Of a stretch of DNA of 64,000 nucleotides, positions 17,919 to 26,668 are shown piece after piece. The stretch lies in contig NZ_SUHQ01000014.1 in the NCBI RefSeq assembly GCF_004962245.1, positions 62,001 to 126,000 on the forward strand, in the 5' to 3' direction. Numbering within the stretch: position 1 is the stretch's first letter; the number at the start of each line of letters is the position of its first letter. The translations under genes and the position numbers were made by a program. The notes beneath the pieces are model-generated. The model did not search any database and was not told where the DNA came from. It worked only from the letters and a program-made list of their open reading frames with translations. Source of the stretch: Mesorhizobium sp. (GTDB taxonomy: Bacteria; Pseudomonadota; Alphaproteobacteria; Rhizobiales; Rhizobiaceae).

Positions 17919-18744
17919 ATGCACACCGCCACCAATGGGAGAGTCCTTCCTACCCTGGTTCGGCCCATCGCCGTCTTCGACGCCGGCATCGGCAGCTATA
18001 CTGCGGTTGCCGCCATTCAGCGCCTCCTGCCCCAGCAGGACATCCTCTACTTTGCGGATCGCGCCAGCTTTCCCTATGGCGGCAAGAGCCGATCAGAACT
18101 CCTTGGTGTCCTCAGGCGCACGCTTCTATACCTCGACACGTTCGAACCGGCCGCCGTACTCGTTGCCTCGAACGCCCCCTCCATCACCGTTCTCAGTGAA
18201 CTCATGGGGGATGATTGTGCCTCCCGTCCTCGGCGTACGGCCGCCAATCGCGAGTGCTCTTGCCGTTGCTGGGGCCAAAGACGTTGCTGTTCTCGGTGTT
18301 CGGTCGATAATTCAGAGTCCGGAATTACGTGCCTATGCTGATGTCGAAGCTGGGAGGCACAAGGCCCGGGTCCATCTCGTCGATGCCTCGCCCCTTGTTG
18401 ATCTCGTTGAGAGCGGGACGTTCCTGTTCGCACCTGAGAAGACCCAGGATGCGGTCAACGCCTTCCTGGATGACCTAGACGGACGCTATCCGAACGTCGC
18501 GACGGCAACATTATCAAGCACGCACCTGCCGTGGTTGCGGTCATACTTGGAAAAAGCGCGCCCGGGCCGACCGCTCCTGGACCCGCTAGAGGACGCTATA
18601 GCAGAGATCAAACCCCATGCGGTATTGGGCACCGGCAAGGTTCTTGGCTTGGTAACCGAGGGGGAGCGCTACAAGGCCGCAGACTTCCGATTGATGCTCG
18701 ACCGCCTTGGCGTCTCCTTACCTCTGCATACTGTCCGCCTGTAG
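17919..18744 (+). pseudogene. Aspartate/glutamate-racemase-family protein, frameshifted, both catalytic cysteines replaced by serine
   Basis: Homologue of glutamate racemase (IAVFDAGIGSYTAVAAIQRL, then YFADRASFPYGGKSRSELL) split over two frames. The first frame (ATG 17919) is good until the GGGG run within ATGGGGGATG at about 18204-18213; the second continues IVPPVLGVRPPIASALAVAG to a stop at 18744. Removing one G restores a single chain of about 275 residues, close to family length. The usual first catalytic motif ACNT is VASNAPS (Ser at 18168-18170), and the second, GCTH, is SSTHLPW (Ser at 18517-18519). A standard two-cysteine racemase mechanism is therefore not possible even if the frameshift is a sequencing error. 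Confidence 0.75.
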
Positions 18745-18835
18745 TTCAGCTTGTCCTAATAGCAAACAGCCATGCTTTGATGGTCACTTTGTACCCCCCA
18801 TCCACTGTCGACAGCCAGTTGATCGAGTTTTGACC

Positions 18836-19756
18836 TTAATTCACGCCCTTCGGCACGTTTTCCGGCGGCACCGTGTCGACCACCTTCTGGCGATGGAAGA
18901 TGAACAGGCCGGCCAGCACGACGATGCCCGAGCCGATCAGGATGCGCGGGCCGGGCATGTCGCCGAAGAAGGCCAGGCCGAAGATGACGGCCCACAGCAG
19001 CAGGCTGTAATGCAGCGGCGCCAGCGTCGAGGCGGGCGCCAGCTTCAGCGCCCTGGTGATCATCAGATGCGCGCCGCAAGAGACGATGCCGAGAAGCAGC
19101 ATGGCGCCGAAATCCAGCGAGGACGGCGTCTGCCAGTTGCCGATGGTGAGAAGTCCGCCGACCAACAGCGTACCGATGGTTTGCCAGGTAACGAGCGAAG
19201 TGTCGCTGGTGCCACGCAGCCGACGGTTGAGGATGATGGCGAAGGCGAATGAAATGCTTCCGGCCAGCGCGAAGGTCGACGACAGCGAAAACGCCGCCGA
19301 GGACGGCTTCAGCATGATCAGCACGCCGCAGAAGCCGACCAGGATCGCCATCCAGCGACGCCAGCCGACCTTTTCACCGAGCAGCAGGTGAGACAACGCC
19401 GCAACGTAGATCGGCCCCGCCATGTAGAAACTCATGACGTCGGCGAGCGGCAGATAGACGACGGCGGCATAGAACAGCGCCGTGTCGAGCGTCGTCATGA
19501 CAACGCGCAGGACCTGCAGTTCCAGGCGCTCCATGCGGAACAGCTTGGCCGTGCCTTGACGCGCGATCATCGGGCCGAGCACGAAAAAGGCGCCGATGGA
19601 ACGGATCAGCACGACCTGGCCGACCGAAAAGCTGGCGACCAGCCACTTGCCCATCGCATCGTTCAACGCAAACAGGAAATCGCCGGCCAGCATCAGCAGA
19701 ATGCCGGCCAAAAGCACGTTCCTGATCGTCGAATTCTGGGCTGTTGGCTCTGCCAT
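18836..19756 (-). CDS. EamA/DMT-family transporter
   Basis: Inner-membrane protein of 306 residues with about ten hydrophobic spans in two EamA repeats (GDFLFALNDAMGKWLV in the first, GSISFAFAIILNRRL at the start of the second). The ATG at 19756 has GGAGG 13 bases upstream; 18 further codons of open frame are not used. Members export amino acids or metabolites, but no substrate can be read from the sequence. It converges on the racemase-like pseudogene. Confidence 0.88.
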   Translation of the reverse strand: MAEPTAQNSTIRNVLLAGILLMLAGDFLFALNDAMGKWLVASFSVGQVVLIRSIGAFFVLGPMIARQGTAKLFRMERLELQVLRVVMTTLDTALFYAAVVYLPLADVMSFYMAGPIYVAALSHLLLGEKVGWRRWMAILVGFCGVLIMLKPSSAAFSLSSTFALAGSISFAFAIILNRRLRGTSDTSLVTWQTIGTLLVGGLLTIGNWQTPSSLDFGAMLLLGIVSCGAHLMITRALKLAPASTLAPLHYSLLLWAVIFGLAFFGDMPGPRILIGSGIVVLAGLFIFHRQKVVDTVPPENVPKGVN

Positions 19757-19912
19757 GCCGATCTTGCTTCCTCCCGCATGAAAGCTCGGTGAGCCGCCTC
19801 GTAGACGCAAGCAGTCGCTTTGACGAGCGGAAATCGGGAAACTGGCCGGACCAGAGCCGGAAATCGGCTGGGCCTACACTCATGAACATGATCGAAACGG
19901 CGCTTAAACGGC

Positions 19913-20167
19913 CTACTTTGGCCGTGGCCGGATGATGATCGGACGATAGATCACCGGCCTGTCCCAAGGATCGAACGCCGACGCGCTTCTCAGGTCCGCG
20001 CGGCGCGCGAGATCAATGCGCTGCAGACATTCGGCGAAGGCGTCATTCTTCCTGACGAAGCCGTACGACCGGCATTTCGCCTCGTCCGCGGCACGGCGGT
20101 CTTCCGCCGTCATGCAGCCTGTGCAGATCGCCGCCAACGCAACGGCCATCGCCGTCTTGTGCCACAT
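19913..20167 (-). CDS. Small putative lipoprotein
   Basis: 84-residue protein. MWHKTAMAVALAAICTGC looks like a lipoprotein signal with Cys18 as the lipidation site, although the residue three before it is Cys where Leu or Val is usual. The mature part has CRSYGF and a second cysteine (AECLQRIDLARR), then ends in a basic/proline-rich tail (RPIIIRPRPK). A GAGGAGG ribosome-binding site precedes the ATG. The function is unknown; the pattern is common among small rhizobial envelope proteins. Confidence 0.7.
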   Translation of the reverse strand: MWHKTAMAVALAAICTGCMTAEDRRAADEAKCRSYGFVRKNDAFAECLQRIDLARRADLRSASAFDPWDRPVIYRPIIIRPRPK

Positions 20168-20234
20168 AGCATCCTCCTCGACATAAAAGTGGAGGCTAAT
20201 TGTAGACTTATGATCAAGACCTATCAATCCGATC

Positions 20235-20703
20235 GACGCGCGGGTAGTGGGTCAGTTTGAAATTCAAAGGCGATAGTCGAATTCCCAACGCCCCAGCCGT
20301 GTAAGCTGGGCCGCTACGGCGTCCCAAGTTTCGCCCTCTGCGTCAGCGCAACGATCTGTAAGAAACCTTTCAAGTTCGACGTAGTCGAATCTCGGCATGA
20401 AAATAACGTTCTCACCGGAGAACACCTTACCGTTTTGCGACCGAAGGAACCAATTCGGAGAGCAGACCGTCGCCGTAAATGCGTCTGCAGTGTTACTGCC
20501 TTGCGGGCCGGCATAGAAATCGATGGTAATGGAGAAGTCCGTAGCATCGCGCGGCCCCCATTCGTCGAGTGCGAACGCGCCTGCATTGACGTCTAAAATT
20601 CGGCTACCCTTGTACTGCGCTCTCATGACTTCGGTTTTTCTCGCCTTTTGTACGGCCTGCGAACCATTGGCTTCTCGGCTTCCTTACCCACTACCGACGC
20701 GCG
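20235..20703. mobile_element. 453-bp transposon-like cassette with terminal inverted repeats and 8-bp target duplication
   Basis: GACGCGCG is repeated directly at 20235-20242 and 20696-20703. Exactly between these copies lies a segment (20243-20695) that starts GGTAGTGGGT (20243-20252) and ends ACCCACTACC (20686-20695), a perfect 10-bp terminal inverted repeat that extends to 12 of 13 with one mismatch. This is the anatomy of a non-autonomous transposable element. The only gene inside is the Imm8-like gene on the minus strand; no transposase is present. The insertion lies just past the 3' end of the cytosine deaminase gene. The transposase family is not recognised from the ends. Confidence 0.75.
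20264..20626 (-). CDS. Imm8-family immunity-like protein
   Basis: 120-residue protein resembling polymorphic-toxin immunity family Imm8: a central FTATVCSPNWFL strand and the C-terminal TWDAVAAQLTRLGRWEFDY, which match the family's VCtPkWL and WEFeDY signatures as I remember them. Base composition is noticeably less GC-rich than the neighbours. No toxin gene accompanies it. It occupies nearly all of the transposon-like cassette, with 69 bases of the cassette upstream of its ATG. No strong ribosome-binding site is visible. Immunity function is inferred from family resemblance only. Confidence 0.68.
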   Translation of the reverse strand: MRAQYKGSRILDVNAGAFALDEWGPRDATDFSITIDFYAGPQGSNTADAFTATVCSPNWFLRSQNGKVFSGENVIFMPRFDYVELERFLTDRCADAEGETWDAVAAQLTRLGRWEFDYRL

Positions 20704-20713
20704 GGGTTTTGCC

Positions 20714-22006
20714 CTACTTGGCCTGGTGCAACGGGCGATGCCTGCGGTTCACCGTTCCCGGCCGTCCCGCGATCGAGAGCCGCGTGTCCTGCCTGGTCCG
20801 CTCGGCCACCACCTTGCCCCTGGCGATGACGCAGAGGCGCTCGGGGCGCAGACGCAAGGCCTCGACCGGATCGCCGGCATCGAGGACGACGAGGCTGGCG
20901 CGCTTGCCGACCGCCAGGCCGAGATGGTCGAGGCCCATGATGGCGGCGTTGACATTGGTGACCATGTCGAAGCACCGCGCCATGTCGGCCGGGCTCGACA
21001 TCTGAGCGACGTGAAGGCCCATGAAGGCGACGTCCAGCATGTCGGCGGTGCCCAGCGAATACCAGGGGTCGAGCACGCAATCCTGGCCCCAGCCGACGCG
21101 GATGCCGTGGGCAAGCATCTCCTTGACCCGCGTCAGACCGCGGCGTTTAGGAAAAGTGTCGTGGCGGCCCTGCAGCATGATGTTGATCAGCGGATTGGGG
21201 ATCGCCGAGACGCCTGCTTCGGCGATCAGCGGCAACAGCTTCGAGACATAGTAATTGTCCATCGAGTGCATCGAGGTGAGATGCGAGCCGGCCACCCTGC
21301 CCTGCAGGCCGAGGCGCTGCGTCTCATAGGCCAGCTGCTCGATATGGCGTGACAGCGGGTCGTCGGTCTCGTCGCAATGCAAGTCGACCATCAGGCCGCG
21401 CTTTGCCGCGATTTCGCACAGTTCCGTCACCGAGCGCGTGCCGTCGGCCATTGTGCGCTCGAAATGCGGAATGCCGCCGACGACGTCGACACCCATGTCG
21501 AGCGCGCGGATGGTGTTGTCGCGCGCCATCGGTGAGCGATAGAAGCCATCCTGCGGGAAGGCGACCAGTTGCAGGTCGATGTAGGGGGCGACCGTCTTCT
21601 TCACGTCGAGCAGGGCTTCGACCGCCAGCAACCTGATATCGCAGACATCGACGTGGGTGCGGATGGCGAGCAGGCCCATCGACACCGCCCAATCGCAATA
21701 GGCGAGCGCGCGCTCGCGCACCGCTTCGTGCGTCAGCAGCGGCTTCAGCTCGCCCCACAGCGAAATGCCTTCCAGCAGCGTGCCCGACGCGTTGATGCGC
21801 GGGATGCCCAGGGAGAGCGTAGCGTCCATGTGGAAATGCGGATCGACAAAAGGCGGCGAGATCAGATTGCCATGGGCGTCGATCGCCGTGCCCGCGGTTA
21901 CGTTCAGCTCGGGCTCGATGGCCGCGATCGTTTCGCCGACGATGCCTATATCGGCGATCGTGCCGTCGGGCAGCATGCCGCCGCGAACGATAAGGTCGAA
22001 ATTCAT
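20714..22006 (-). CDS. codA: Cytosine deaminase-type amidohydrolase
   Basis: Metal-dependent hydrolase of 430 residues. PPFVDPHFHMDATLSLG gives the HxH metal site; a later LMVDLHCDETDDP segment carries the third histidine and the catalytic Glu; HLTSMHSMDNYY and VGWGQDCVLDPWYSLG complete the metal and substrate pocket seen in CodA. It would convert cytosine, or a related pyrimidine or creatinine-like substrate, to the deaminated product. ATG at 22006. It is transcribed alone; its 3' end is 11 bases from the target duplication of the Imm8 cassette. Confidence 0.85.
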   Translation of the reverse strand: MNFDLIVRGGMLPDGTIADIGIVGETIAAIEPELNVTAGTAIDAHGNLISPPFVDPHFHMDATLSLGIPRINASGTLLEGISLWGELKPLLTHEAVRERALAYCDWAVSMGLLAIRTHVDVCDIRLLAVEALLDVKKTVAPYIDLQLVAFPQDGFYRSPMARDNTIRALDMGVDVVGGIPHFERTMADGTRSVTELCEIAAKRGLMVDLHCDETDDPLSRHIEQLAYETQRLGLQGRVAGSHLTSMHSMDNYYVSKLLPLIAEAGVSAIPNPLINIMLQGRHDTFPKRRGLTRVKEMLAHGIRVGWGQDCVLDPWYSLGTADMLDVAFMGLHVAQMSSPADMARCFDMVTNVNAAIMGLDHLGLAVGKRASLVVLDAGDPVEALRLRPERLCVIARGKVVAERTRQDTRLSIAGRPGTVNRRHRPLHQAK

Positions 22007-22042
22007 CTGTCGTCATCCCTTTTCAGAATCACACTACTGCAG

Positions 22043-22138
22043 CGCATCCCCTTGGACGCGCAAGGACGCTGCGGCACTTTGATTTTGCGCATGATCCCCA
22101 GCGAAAATCGATTCCGATTTACGGGGAGCCATGCGCAT
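22043..22138. repeat. Rhizobial mosaic palindrome, family C, copy 2
   Basis: GGACGCGCAAGGACGCTGC, then GGCACTTTGATTTT, leads into an imperfect palindrome whose ends are GCGCATGATC (22087-22096) and CCATGCGC (22129-22136). It has the same modules as 16696-16795 and 53704-53803. It lies between the divergent codA and ABC exporter genes and so occupies their shared promoter region. Confidence 0.8.
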
Positions 22139-22182
22139 CGTGGCGCACAGGTTGCCGCAGCCGTTTCCTCCCGCGGCGGTCA

Positions 22183-24006
22183 ATGGTTCCATCCGGCCGC
22201 AACTCACTCTATAAGCCGCCTTTCGTTGTCGCGGTTTCAGGGATCAGCCGTTTGTTTCGATTTTTCCGCTCGTCGGAGAACCTGCACCTCATCGTGAGGC
22301 TGCTCAGGGAATCGTTCCGCAAACACATGTTCGGCTACGGCATCGCCATAGTGGCGATGCTGGTGGTGGCCGGCATGACCGCGGCCAGCGCCTGGATCAT
22401 GCGCGACATCACCAACGAGTTCATGATCTCGCGGGACGTCAAGCGGATCTACCTGATCGCGGCCGCGGTCGCCGCCATCTTCATCATCAAGGGCGTCGCC
22501 ACCTTCGTCCAGGCCTATTTCCTCAGCCGGGTCGGCAACAGCATCATCGCCGAGCGGCAGCGCAAGATCTACGACCGGATCCTGGCGCAAGGCATCGAAT
22601 TCTACCACTCGACCTCCTCGTCCGACCTGATCACCCGCATGACCAACAACGCGCAGGCCGCGCGCAGGGTGCTCGACCTCGTCGTCACGTCGTTCGTGCG
22701 GGACCTGGTTTCGCTCATCGGCCTGCTGCTGGTCATGTTTATCCAGCAACCGGCGCTGTCGCTGGTTTCCTTCATTGTCGGACCGGCGGCGATCTATTTC
22801 GTCAACCGCATCCTCAAGCGGATCCGCAAGATCACCGAGATGGAATTCCGCTCCATCGGACAGATCGTGCAGGTGATGCAGGAAACGACGATCGGCGTGC
22901 GCGTCGTCAAATCCTTCAATCTCGAGGATTCGATGCGCAAGCGCATGCACAAGGCGGTCTCCGATGTCGAACGCCGGGCCAACAGCATTGCGACGCTGGA
23001 GGCCGGCACCAGCCCGATCATGGAAACGCTGGCCGGGTTGGCCATCGCCGGCGTCATCCTGGTCAGCGGCGTTCTCGTCGTGCAGGGTGGGCAGACGCCC
23101 GGCAGCATCATGGCCTTCATCACCGCGCTCCTGCTTGCCTACGAGCCGGCAAAGCGCCTTGCCCGCGTCCGCATCTCGCTGGAGACCGGCATGGTCGGGG
23201 TGCGCATGATGTTCCAACTGGCCGACCGGCCGCTGACGCTGGCCGAAAAGCCCGATGCCAGGCCGCTCCTGCCTGGCCCGGGCGAAATCCGGTTCGACGA
23301 TGTGAGCTTCGCCTATCAGGACGGCCAACCCGTGCTGGAACACTTCGACCTGACCTTCGCGGCCGGCAAGATGACGGCGCTGGTCGGGCCTTCGGGCAGC
23401 GGCAAGTCGACCATGCTGAACCTGATCATGCGTATGTACGACCCGCAAAGCGGCAAGGTGCTGTTCGACGGCCAGGATATTGCGCACGCCACGCTCGCTT
23501 CGCTGCGGCAGAAGATCGCCTATGTCAGCCAGGACACGTTCCTGTTTGCCGGCACGGTGATGCACAACATCCGTCTCGGGCGGCAGGACGCGAGCGACGA
23601 GGACGTGATCGCTGCCGCCAAGGCGGCCAATGCCCACAACTTCATCACCGCCATGGCGAAAGGCTACGACACGGAAGTCGGCGAGAACGGCGCGCTGCTT
23701 TCCGGCGGCCAGCGCCAGCGCATTTCGATCGCGCGCGCCATGCTGCGCAATGCGGAGATCCTGCTGCTGGACGAAGCGACCAGCGCGCTCGACGCCGAGT
23801 CCGAGGCGCTGTTTCGCGATGCGCTGCAACAGCTGACGGTCGGACGCACGACCATCGTCATCGCCCACCGCCTATCGACCGTGCACCAGGCCGACACGAT
23901 CGTGGTTCTGGAAGCCGGCAAAGTGGTGGAAAGCGGCGCGCATCGGACGCTGCTCAAACAGGGCGGGCTTTATCAGAAGCTTTATGAGTATCAGTTGATG
24001 CCATGA
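22183..24006 (+). CDS. ABC exporter, fused permease and ATPase (MsbA-like)
   Basis: Half-transporter of 607 residues that works as a homodimer in the inner membrane. About six membrane spans occupy residues 45-330; the ATPase has Walker A GPSGSGKST near residue 402, the signature LLSGGQRQRISIARA near 505 and Walker B ILLLDEATSALD. The family exports lipids, drugs or peptides, and the sequence alone does not decide which. The start is uncertain: the ATG at 22183 lacks a clear ribosome-binding site, and a later TTG near 22249 (before RFFRSSENLHL) is possible. Confidence 0.9.
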   Translation: MVPSGRNSLYKPPFVVAVSGISRLFRFFRSSENLHLIVRLLRESFRKHMFGYGIAIVAMLVVAGMTAASAWIMRDITNEFMISRDVKRIYLIAAAVAAIFIIKGVATFVQAYFLSRVGNSIIAERQRKIYDRILAQGIEFYHSTSSSDLITRMTNNAQAARRVLDLVVTSFVRDLVSLIGLLLVMFIQQPALSLVSFIVGPAAIYFVNRILKRIRKITEMEFRSIGQIVQVMQETTIGVRVVKSFNLEDSMRKRMHKAVSDVERRANSIATLEAGTSPIMETLAGLAIAGVILVSGVLVVQGGQTPGSIMAFITALLLAYEPAKRLARVRISLETGMVGVRMMFQLADRPLTLAEKPDARPLLPGPGEIRFDDVSFAYQDGQPVLEHFDLTFAAGKMTALVGPSGSGKSTMLNLIMRMYDPQSGKVLFDGQDIAHATLASLRQKIAYVSQDTFLFAGTVMHNIRLGRQDASDEDVIAAAKAANAHNFITAMAKGYDTEVGENGALLSGGQRQRISIARAMLRNAEILLLDEATSALDAESEALFRDALQQLTVGRTTIVIAHRLSTVHQADTIVVLEAGKVVESGAHRTLLKQGGLYQKLYEYQLMP

Positions 24007-24011
24007 ATGGC

Positions 24012-24042
24012 CTTCCTTCTCCCTTGCTGTGGGAGAAGGAAG
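24012..24042. terminator. Bidirectional terminator-like hairpin
   Basis: CTTCCTTCTCCC-ttgctgt-GGGAGAAGGAAG: perfect 12-bp arms in the 43-base gap between the convergent exporter and ilvD genes. There is no long T-run, so it may also act as a 3' mRNA stabiliser. Confidence 0.6.
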
Positions 24043-24049
24043 AGCGAAC

Positions 24050-25894
24050 CTATTCCGGCACATACCTCACCGCACCCTTGGCAGCGCTGGTCGCCATCGA
24101 CGCATAGGCGCGCAACGCCGTCGTCACCTTGCGCTTGCGCTTTTCCTCGGGCTTCCAGGCGGCAGCGCCCTTGGCCTCCATCGCCGCGCGGCGCGCGGCC
24201 AGTTCCGCGTCGTCGACGGCAAGCCGGATGGTACGGTTCGGGATATCGATCTCGATCGTATCGCCCTCCTGCACCAGCCCGATCAGCCCACCTTCCGCCG
24301 CCTCCGGCGAGGCATGGCCGATCGACAGGCCGGAGGTGCCGCCGGAGAAGCGGCCATCGGTGATCAGCGCGCAGGCTTTGCCGAGGCCTTTCGACTTGAG
24401 ATAGCTGGTCGGGTAGAGCATTTCCTGCATGCCGGGGCCGCCGCGCGGTCCCTCATAGCGGATGACGACGACGTCGCCGGCCTTGATCTCGTTCGACAGG
24501 ATCGCCTTGACGCTGGCGTCCTGGCTTTCGAACACCCGGGCCGGGCCGGTGAATTTGAGGATGGATTCGTCGACGCCGGCGGTCTTCACGATGCAGCCGT
24601 CGAGCGCCAGATTGCCTTTCAGCACGGCAAGACCGCCATCCCTGGAGAAGGGGTGTTCGGCCGAGCGGATGGCACCTTTCTCGCGATCGAGATCGAGCTC
24701 ATCCCAACGGCGGTCCTGGCTGAAGGCGACCTGCGTCGGCACGCCGCCCGGTGCGGCAAGGAAGAAATCACGAACGCTCTGGCTGGACGTGCGCGAGATA
24801 TCCCAATGATCGAGGGCTTCGCCGAGGCTTGCCGTGTGCACCGTCGGCAGATCGCGGTTGATCAGCCCGGCGCTGTCGAGCTGGCCGAGGATCGCCATGA
24901 TGCCGCCGGCGCGGTGGACGTCCTCCATATGGACGTCGGCCTTGGCCGGCGCCACCTTGCACAGCACCGGAACCCGCCGCGACAACTGGTCGATGTCCTC
25001 CATGGTGAAGTCGACCTCGCCCTCATGCGCGGCAGCCAGGATGTGCAGCACGGTGTTGGTCGAGCCGCCCATGGCGATGTCGAGCGTCATGGCGTTCTCG
25101 AAGGCAGCCTTCGAGGCGATGCGGCGCGGCAGCGCGGTTTCGTCGTCCTGCTCGTAATAGCGCTGGGCGAGATCGACGATCAGATGGCCGGCCTCGACGA
25201 ACAGCCGCTTGCGGTCGGCGTGAGTAGCCAGTGTCGAGCCGTTGCCGGGCAATGAGAGACCCAGCGCCTCGGTCAGGCAGTTCATCGAATTGGCGGTGAA
25301 CATGCCCGAGCAGGAGCCGCAGGTCGGACAGGCCGAGCGCTCGATGGTCTTGACGTCCTCGTCGGAGATCTTGTCGTCCGCGGCCGCGACCATGGCGTCG
25401 ACCAGATCGAGCGCCTGCGTCTTGCCGGCGAGCACCACCTTGCCGGCTTCCATCGGCCCGCCGGAGACGAAGACGGTCGGGATGTTGAGACGCAGCGACG
25501 CCATCAGCATGCCCGGCGTGATCTTGTCGCAATTGGAGATGCAGACCATGGCGTCGGCGCAATGCGCATTGACCATGTATTCGACCGAGTCGGCGATCAG
25601 CTCGCGCGACGGCAGCGAGTAGAGCATGCCGTCATGGCCCATGGCGATGCCGTCGTCGACGGCGATGGTGTTGAACTCCTTGGCGACGCCGCCGGCCTTT
25701 TCGATCTCGCGCGCGACCAGCTGGCCGAGGTCCTTGAGGTGGACATGGCCCGGCACGAACTGGGTGAAGGAATTGACCACGGCGATGATCGGCTTGCCGA
25801 AATCCGAATCCTTCATGCCGGTGGCGCGCCACAGGCCGCGGGCGCCGGCCATGTTGCGGCCATGGGTGGTGGTGCGGGAGCGATAGGCGGGCAT
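24050..25894 (-). CDS. ilvD: Dihydroxy-acid dehydratase
   Basis: Iron-sulfur enzyme of valine, isoleucine and pantothenate biosynthesis, which dehydrates 2,3-dihydroxy-3-methyl acids. The 614-residue product matches the E. coli enzyme length. Conserved blocks include [42 protein letters not shown] (cluster cysteine), [20 protein letters not shown] and [10 protein letters not shown]. The ATG at 25894 starts [20 protein letters not shown], the expected N-terminus; the open frame runs on to 26278 as shadow. Transcribed alone. Confidence 0.97.
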   Translation of the reverse strand: MPAYRSRTTTHGRNMAGARGLWRATGMKDSDFGKPIIAVVNSFTQFVPGHVHLKDLGQLVAREIEKAGGVAKEFNTIAVDDGIAMGHDGMLYSLPSRELIADSVEYMVNAHCADAMVCISNCDKITPGMLMASLRLNIPTVFVSGGPMEAGKVVLAGKTQALDLVDAMVAAADDKISDEDVKTIERSACPTCGSCSGMFTANSMNCLTEALGLSLPGNGSTLATHADRKRLFVEAGHLIVDLAQRYYEQDDETALPRRIASKAAFENAMTLDIAMGGSTNTVLHILAAAHEGEVDFTMEDIDQLSRRVPVLCKVAPAKADVHMEDVHRAGGIMAILGQLDSAGLINRDLPTVHTASLGEALDHWDISRTSSQSVRDFFLAAPGGVPTQVAFSQDRRWDELDLDREKGAIRSAEHPFSRDGGLAVLKGNLALDGCIVKTAGVDESILKFTGPARVFESQDASVKAILSNEIKAGDVVVIRYEGPRGGPGMQEMLYPTSYLKSKGLGKACALITDGRFSGGTSGLSIGHASPEAAEGGLIGLVQEGDTIEIDIPNRTIRLAVDDAELAARRAAMEAKGAAAWKPEEKRKRKVTTALRAYASMATSAAKGAVRYVPE

Positions 25895-26149
25895 GCGTCT
25901 TTCCTTGCTGGCTGGCGCGCCGGACTGGCCGAGCGGCGGAGCGGAATTCGGGTCGCAGGCCTTATAGACGCCAGGGTGTGGTCTGGCCACAATTTTGCGC
26001 TGCGCCAGATTTTCCCAAGAAAATTTGATGACACTGTCGGATTGCGTACCGCCCGGGCGTCCTTGGGCAAACGGCAGGGCAAATAACACCAACGCCAAGC
26101 CAGGCCGTTTCACCGTGATAGCCAACTGCAACAGCCGAGGAGCAAGCAA

Positions 26150-26623
26150 ATGCAAAAGATCACCCCCTGCCTGTGGTTTGACGACCAGGCCGAGGACGCG
26201 ATGAACCACTACATCTCCATCTTCAAGAATTCGAAGGTGCTGAGCGTGATGCGCTGGCCCAAGGGCAGCGGCGATCATGAGGGAAAGGTGTTGGTGGCCT
26301 CATTCGAGCTCGACGGCGTTCAGTTTCAGGCGCTCAACGGCGGGCCGCAATTCAAGTTCACCGAGGCAATCTCGCTGTCCATCAACTGCAAGACGCAGGA
26401 AGAGGTCGACCATTTCTGGAACAGGCTAATCGAGGGAGGTGGCGAGCCCAGCCAGTGCAGCTGGCTGAAGGACAAGTTCGGCGTCTCCTGGCAGGTCGTG
26501 CCGGAGCAATTGCCCAGGCTGCTGCAGGATCCAGACCAGGCCAAGGCCGGCCGGGTGATGCAGGCGATGATGCAGATGGGCAAGATCGACATCGCCAAGA
26601 TCGAAGAGGCAGCCAAGGGATGA
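26150..26623 (+). CDS. VOC-family (PhnB-like) protein
   Basis: 157-residue vicinal-oxygen-chelate fold protein of the PhnB/3-demethylubiquinone-methyltransferase-like group: [39 protein letters not shown] and [20 protein letters not shown] are diagnostic. Usually a small cytoplasmic protein of unknown enzymatic role. The start has an AGGAG-like site (CGAGGAGCAAGCAA before ATG). It is divergent from ilvD and convergent with prfC. Confidence 0.88.
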   Translation: MQKITPCLWFDDQAEDAMNHYISIFKNSKVLSVMRWPKGSGDHEGKVLVASFELDGVQFQALNGGPQFKFTEAISLSINCKTQEEVDHFWNRLIEGGGEPSQCSWLKDKFGVSWQVVPEQLPRLLQDPDQAKAGRVMQAMMQMGKIDIAKIEEAAKG

Positions 26624-26637
26624 TCGAACGCGCTCTT

Positions 26638-26661
26638 CCCTTCTCCCACAAGGGGGAAGGG
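26638..26661. terminator. Terminator-like hairpin between convergent genes
   Basis: CCCTTCTCCC-acaa-GGGGGAAGGG with one mismatch, in the 45-base gap between the VOC gene and prfC. It resembles the terminal module of family A repeats. Confidence 0.5.
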
Positions 26662-26668
26662 GCGCAGT

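Noticed and set aside
17919..18744. Programmed frameshifting as an explanation for the racemase-like gene
   Set aside because: There is a G-run but no heptameric slippery site with a downstream pseudoknot or stem; mutation or sequencing error is simpler.
20264..20626. A toxin partner for the Imm8-like gene
   Set aside because: Neighbouring frames inside and outside the cassette show no nuclease, deaminase or secretion-linked repeat domain; the gene is an orphan here.
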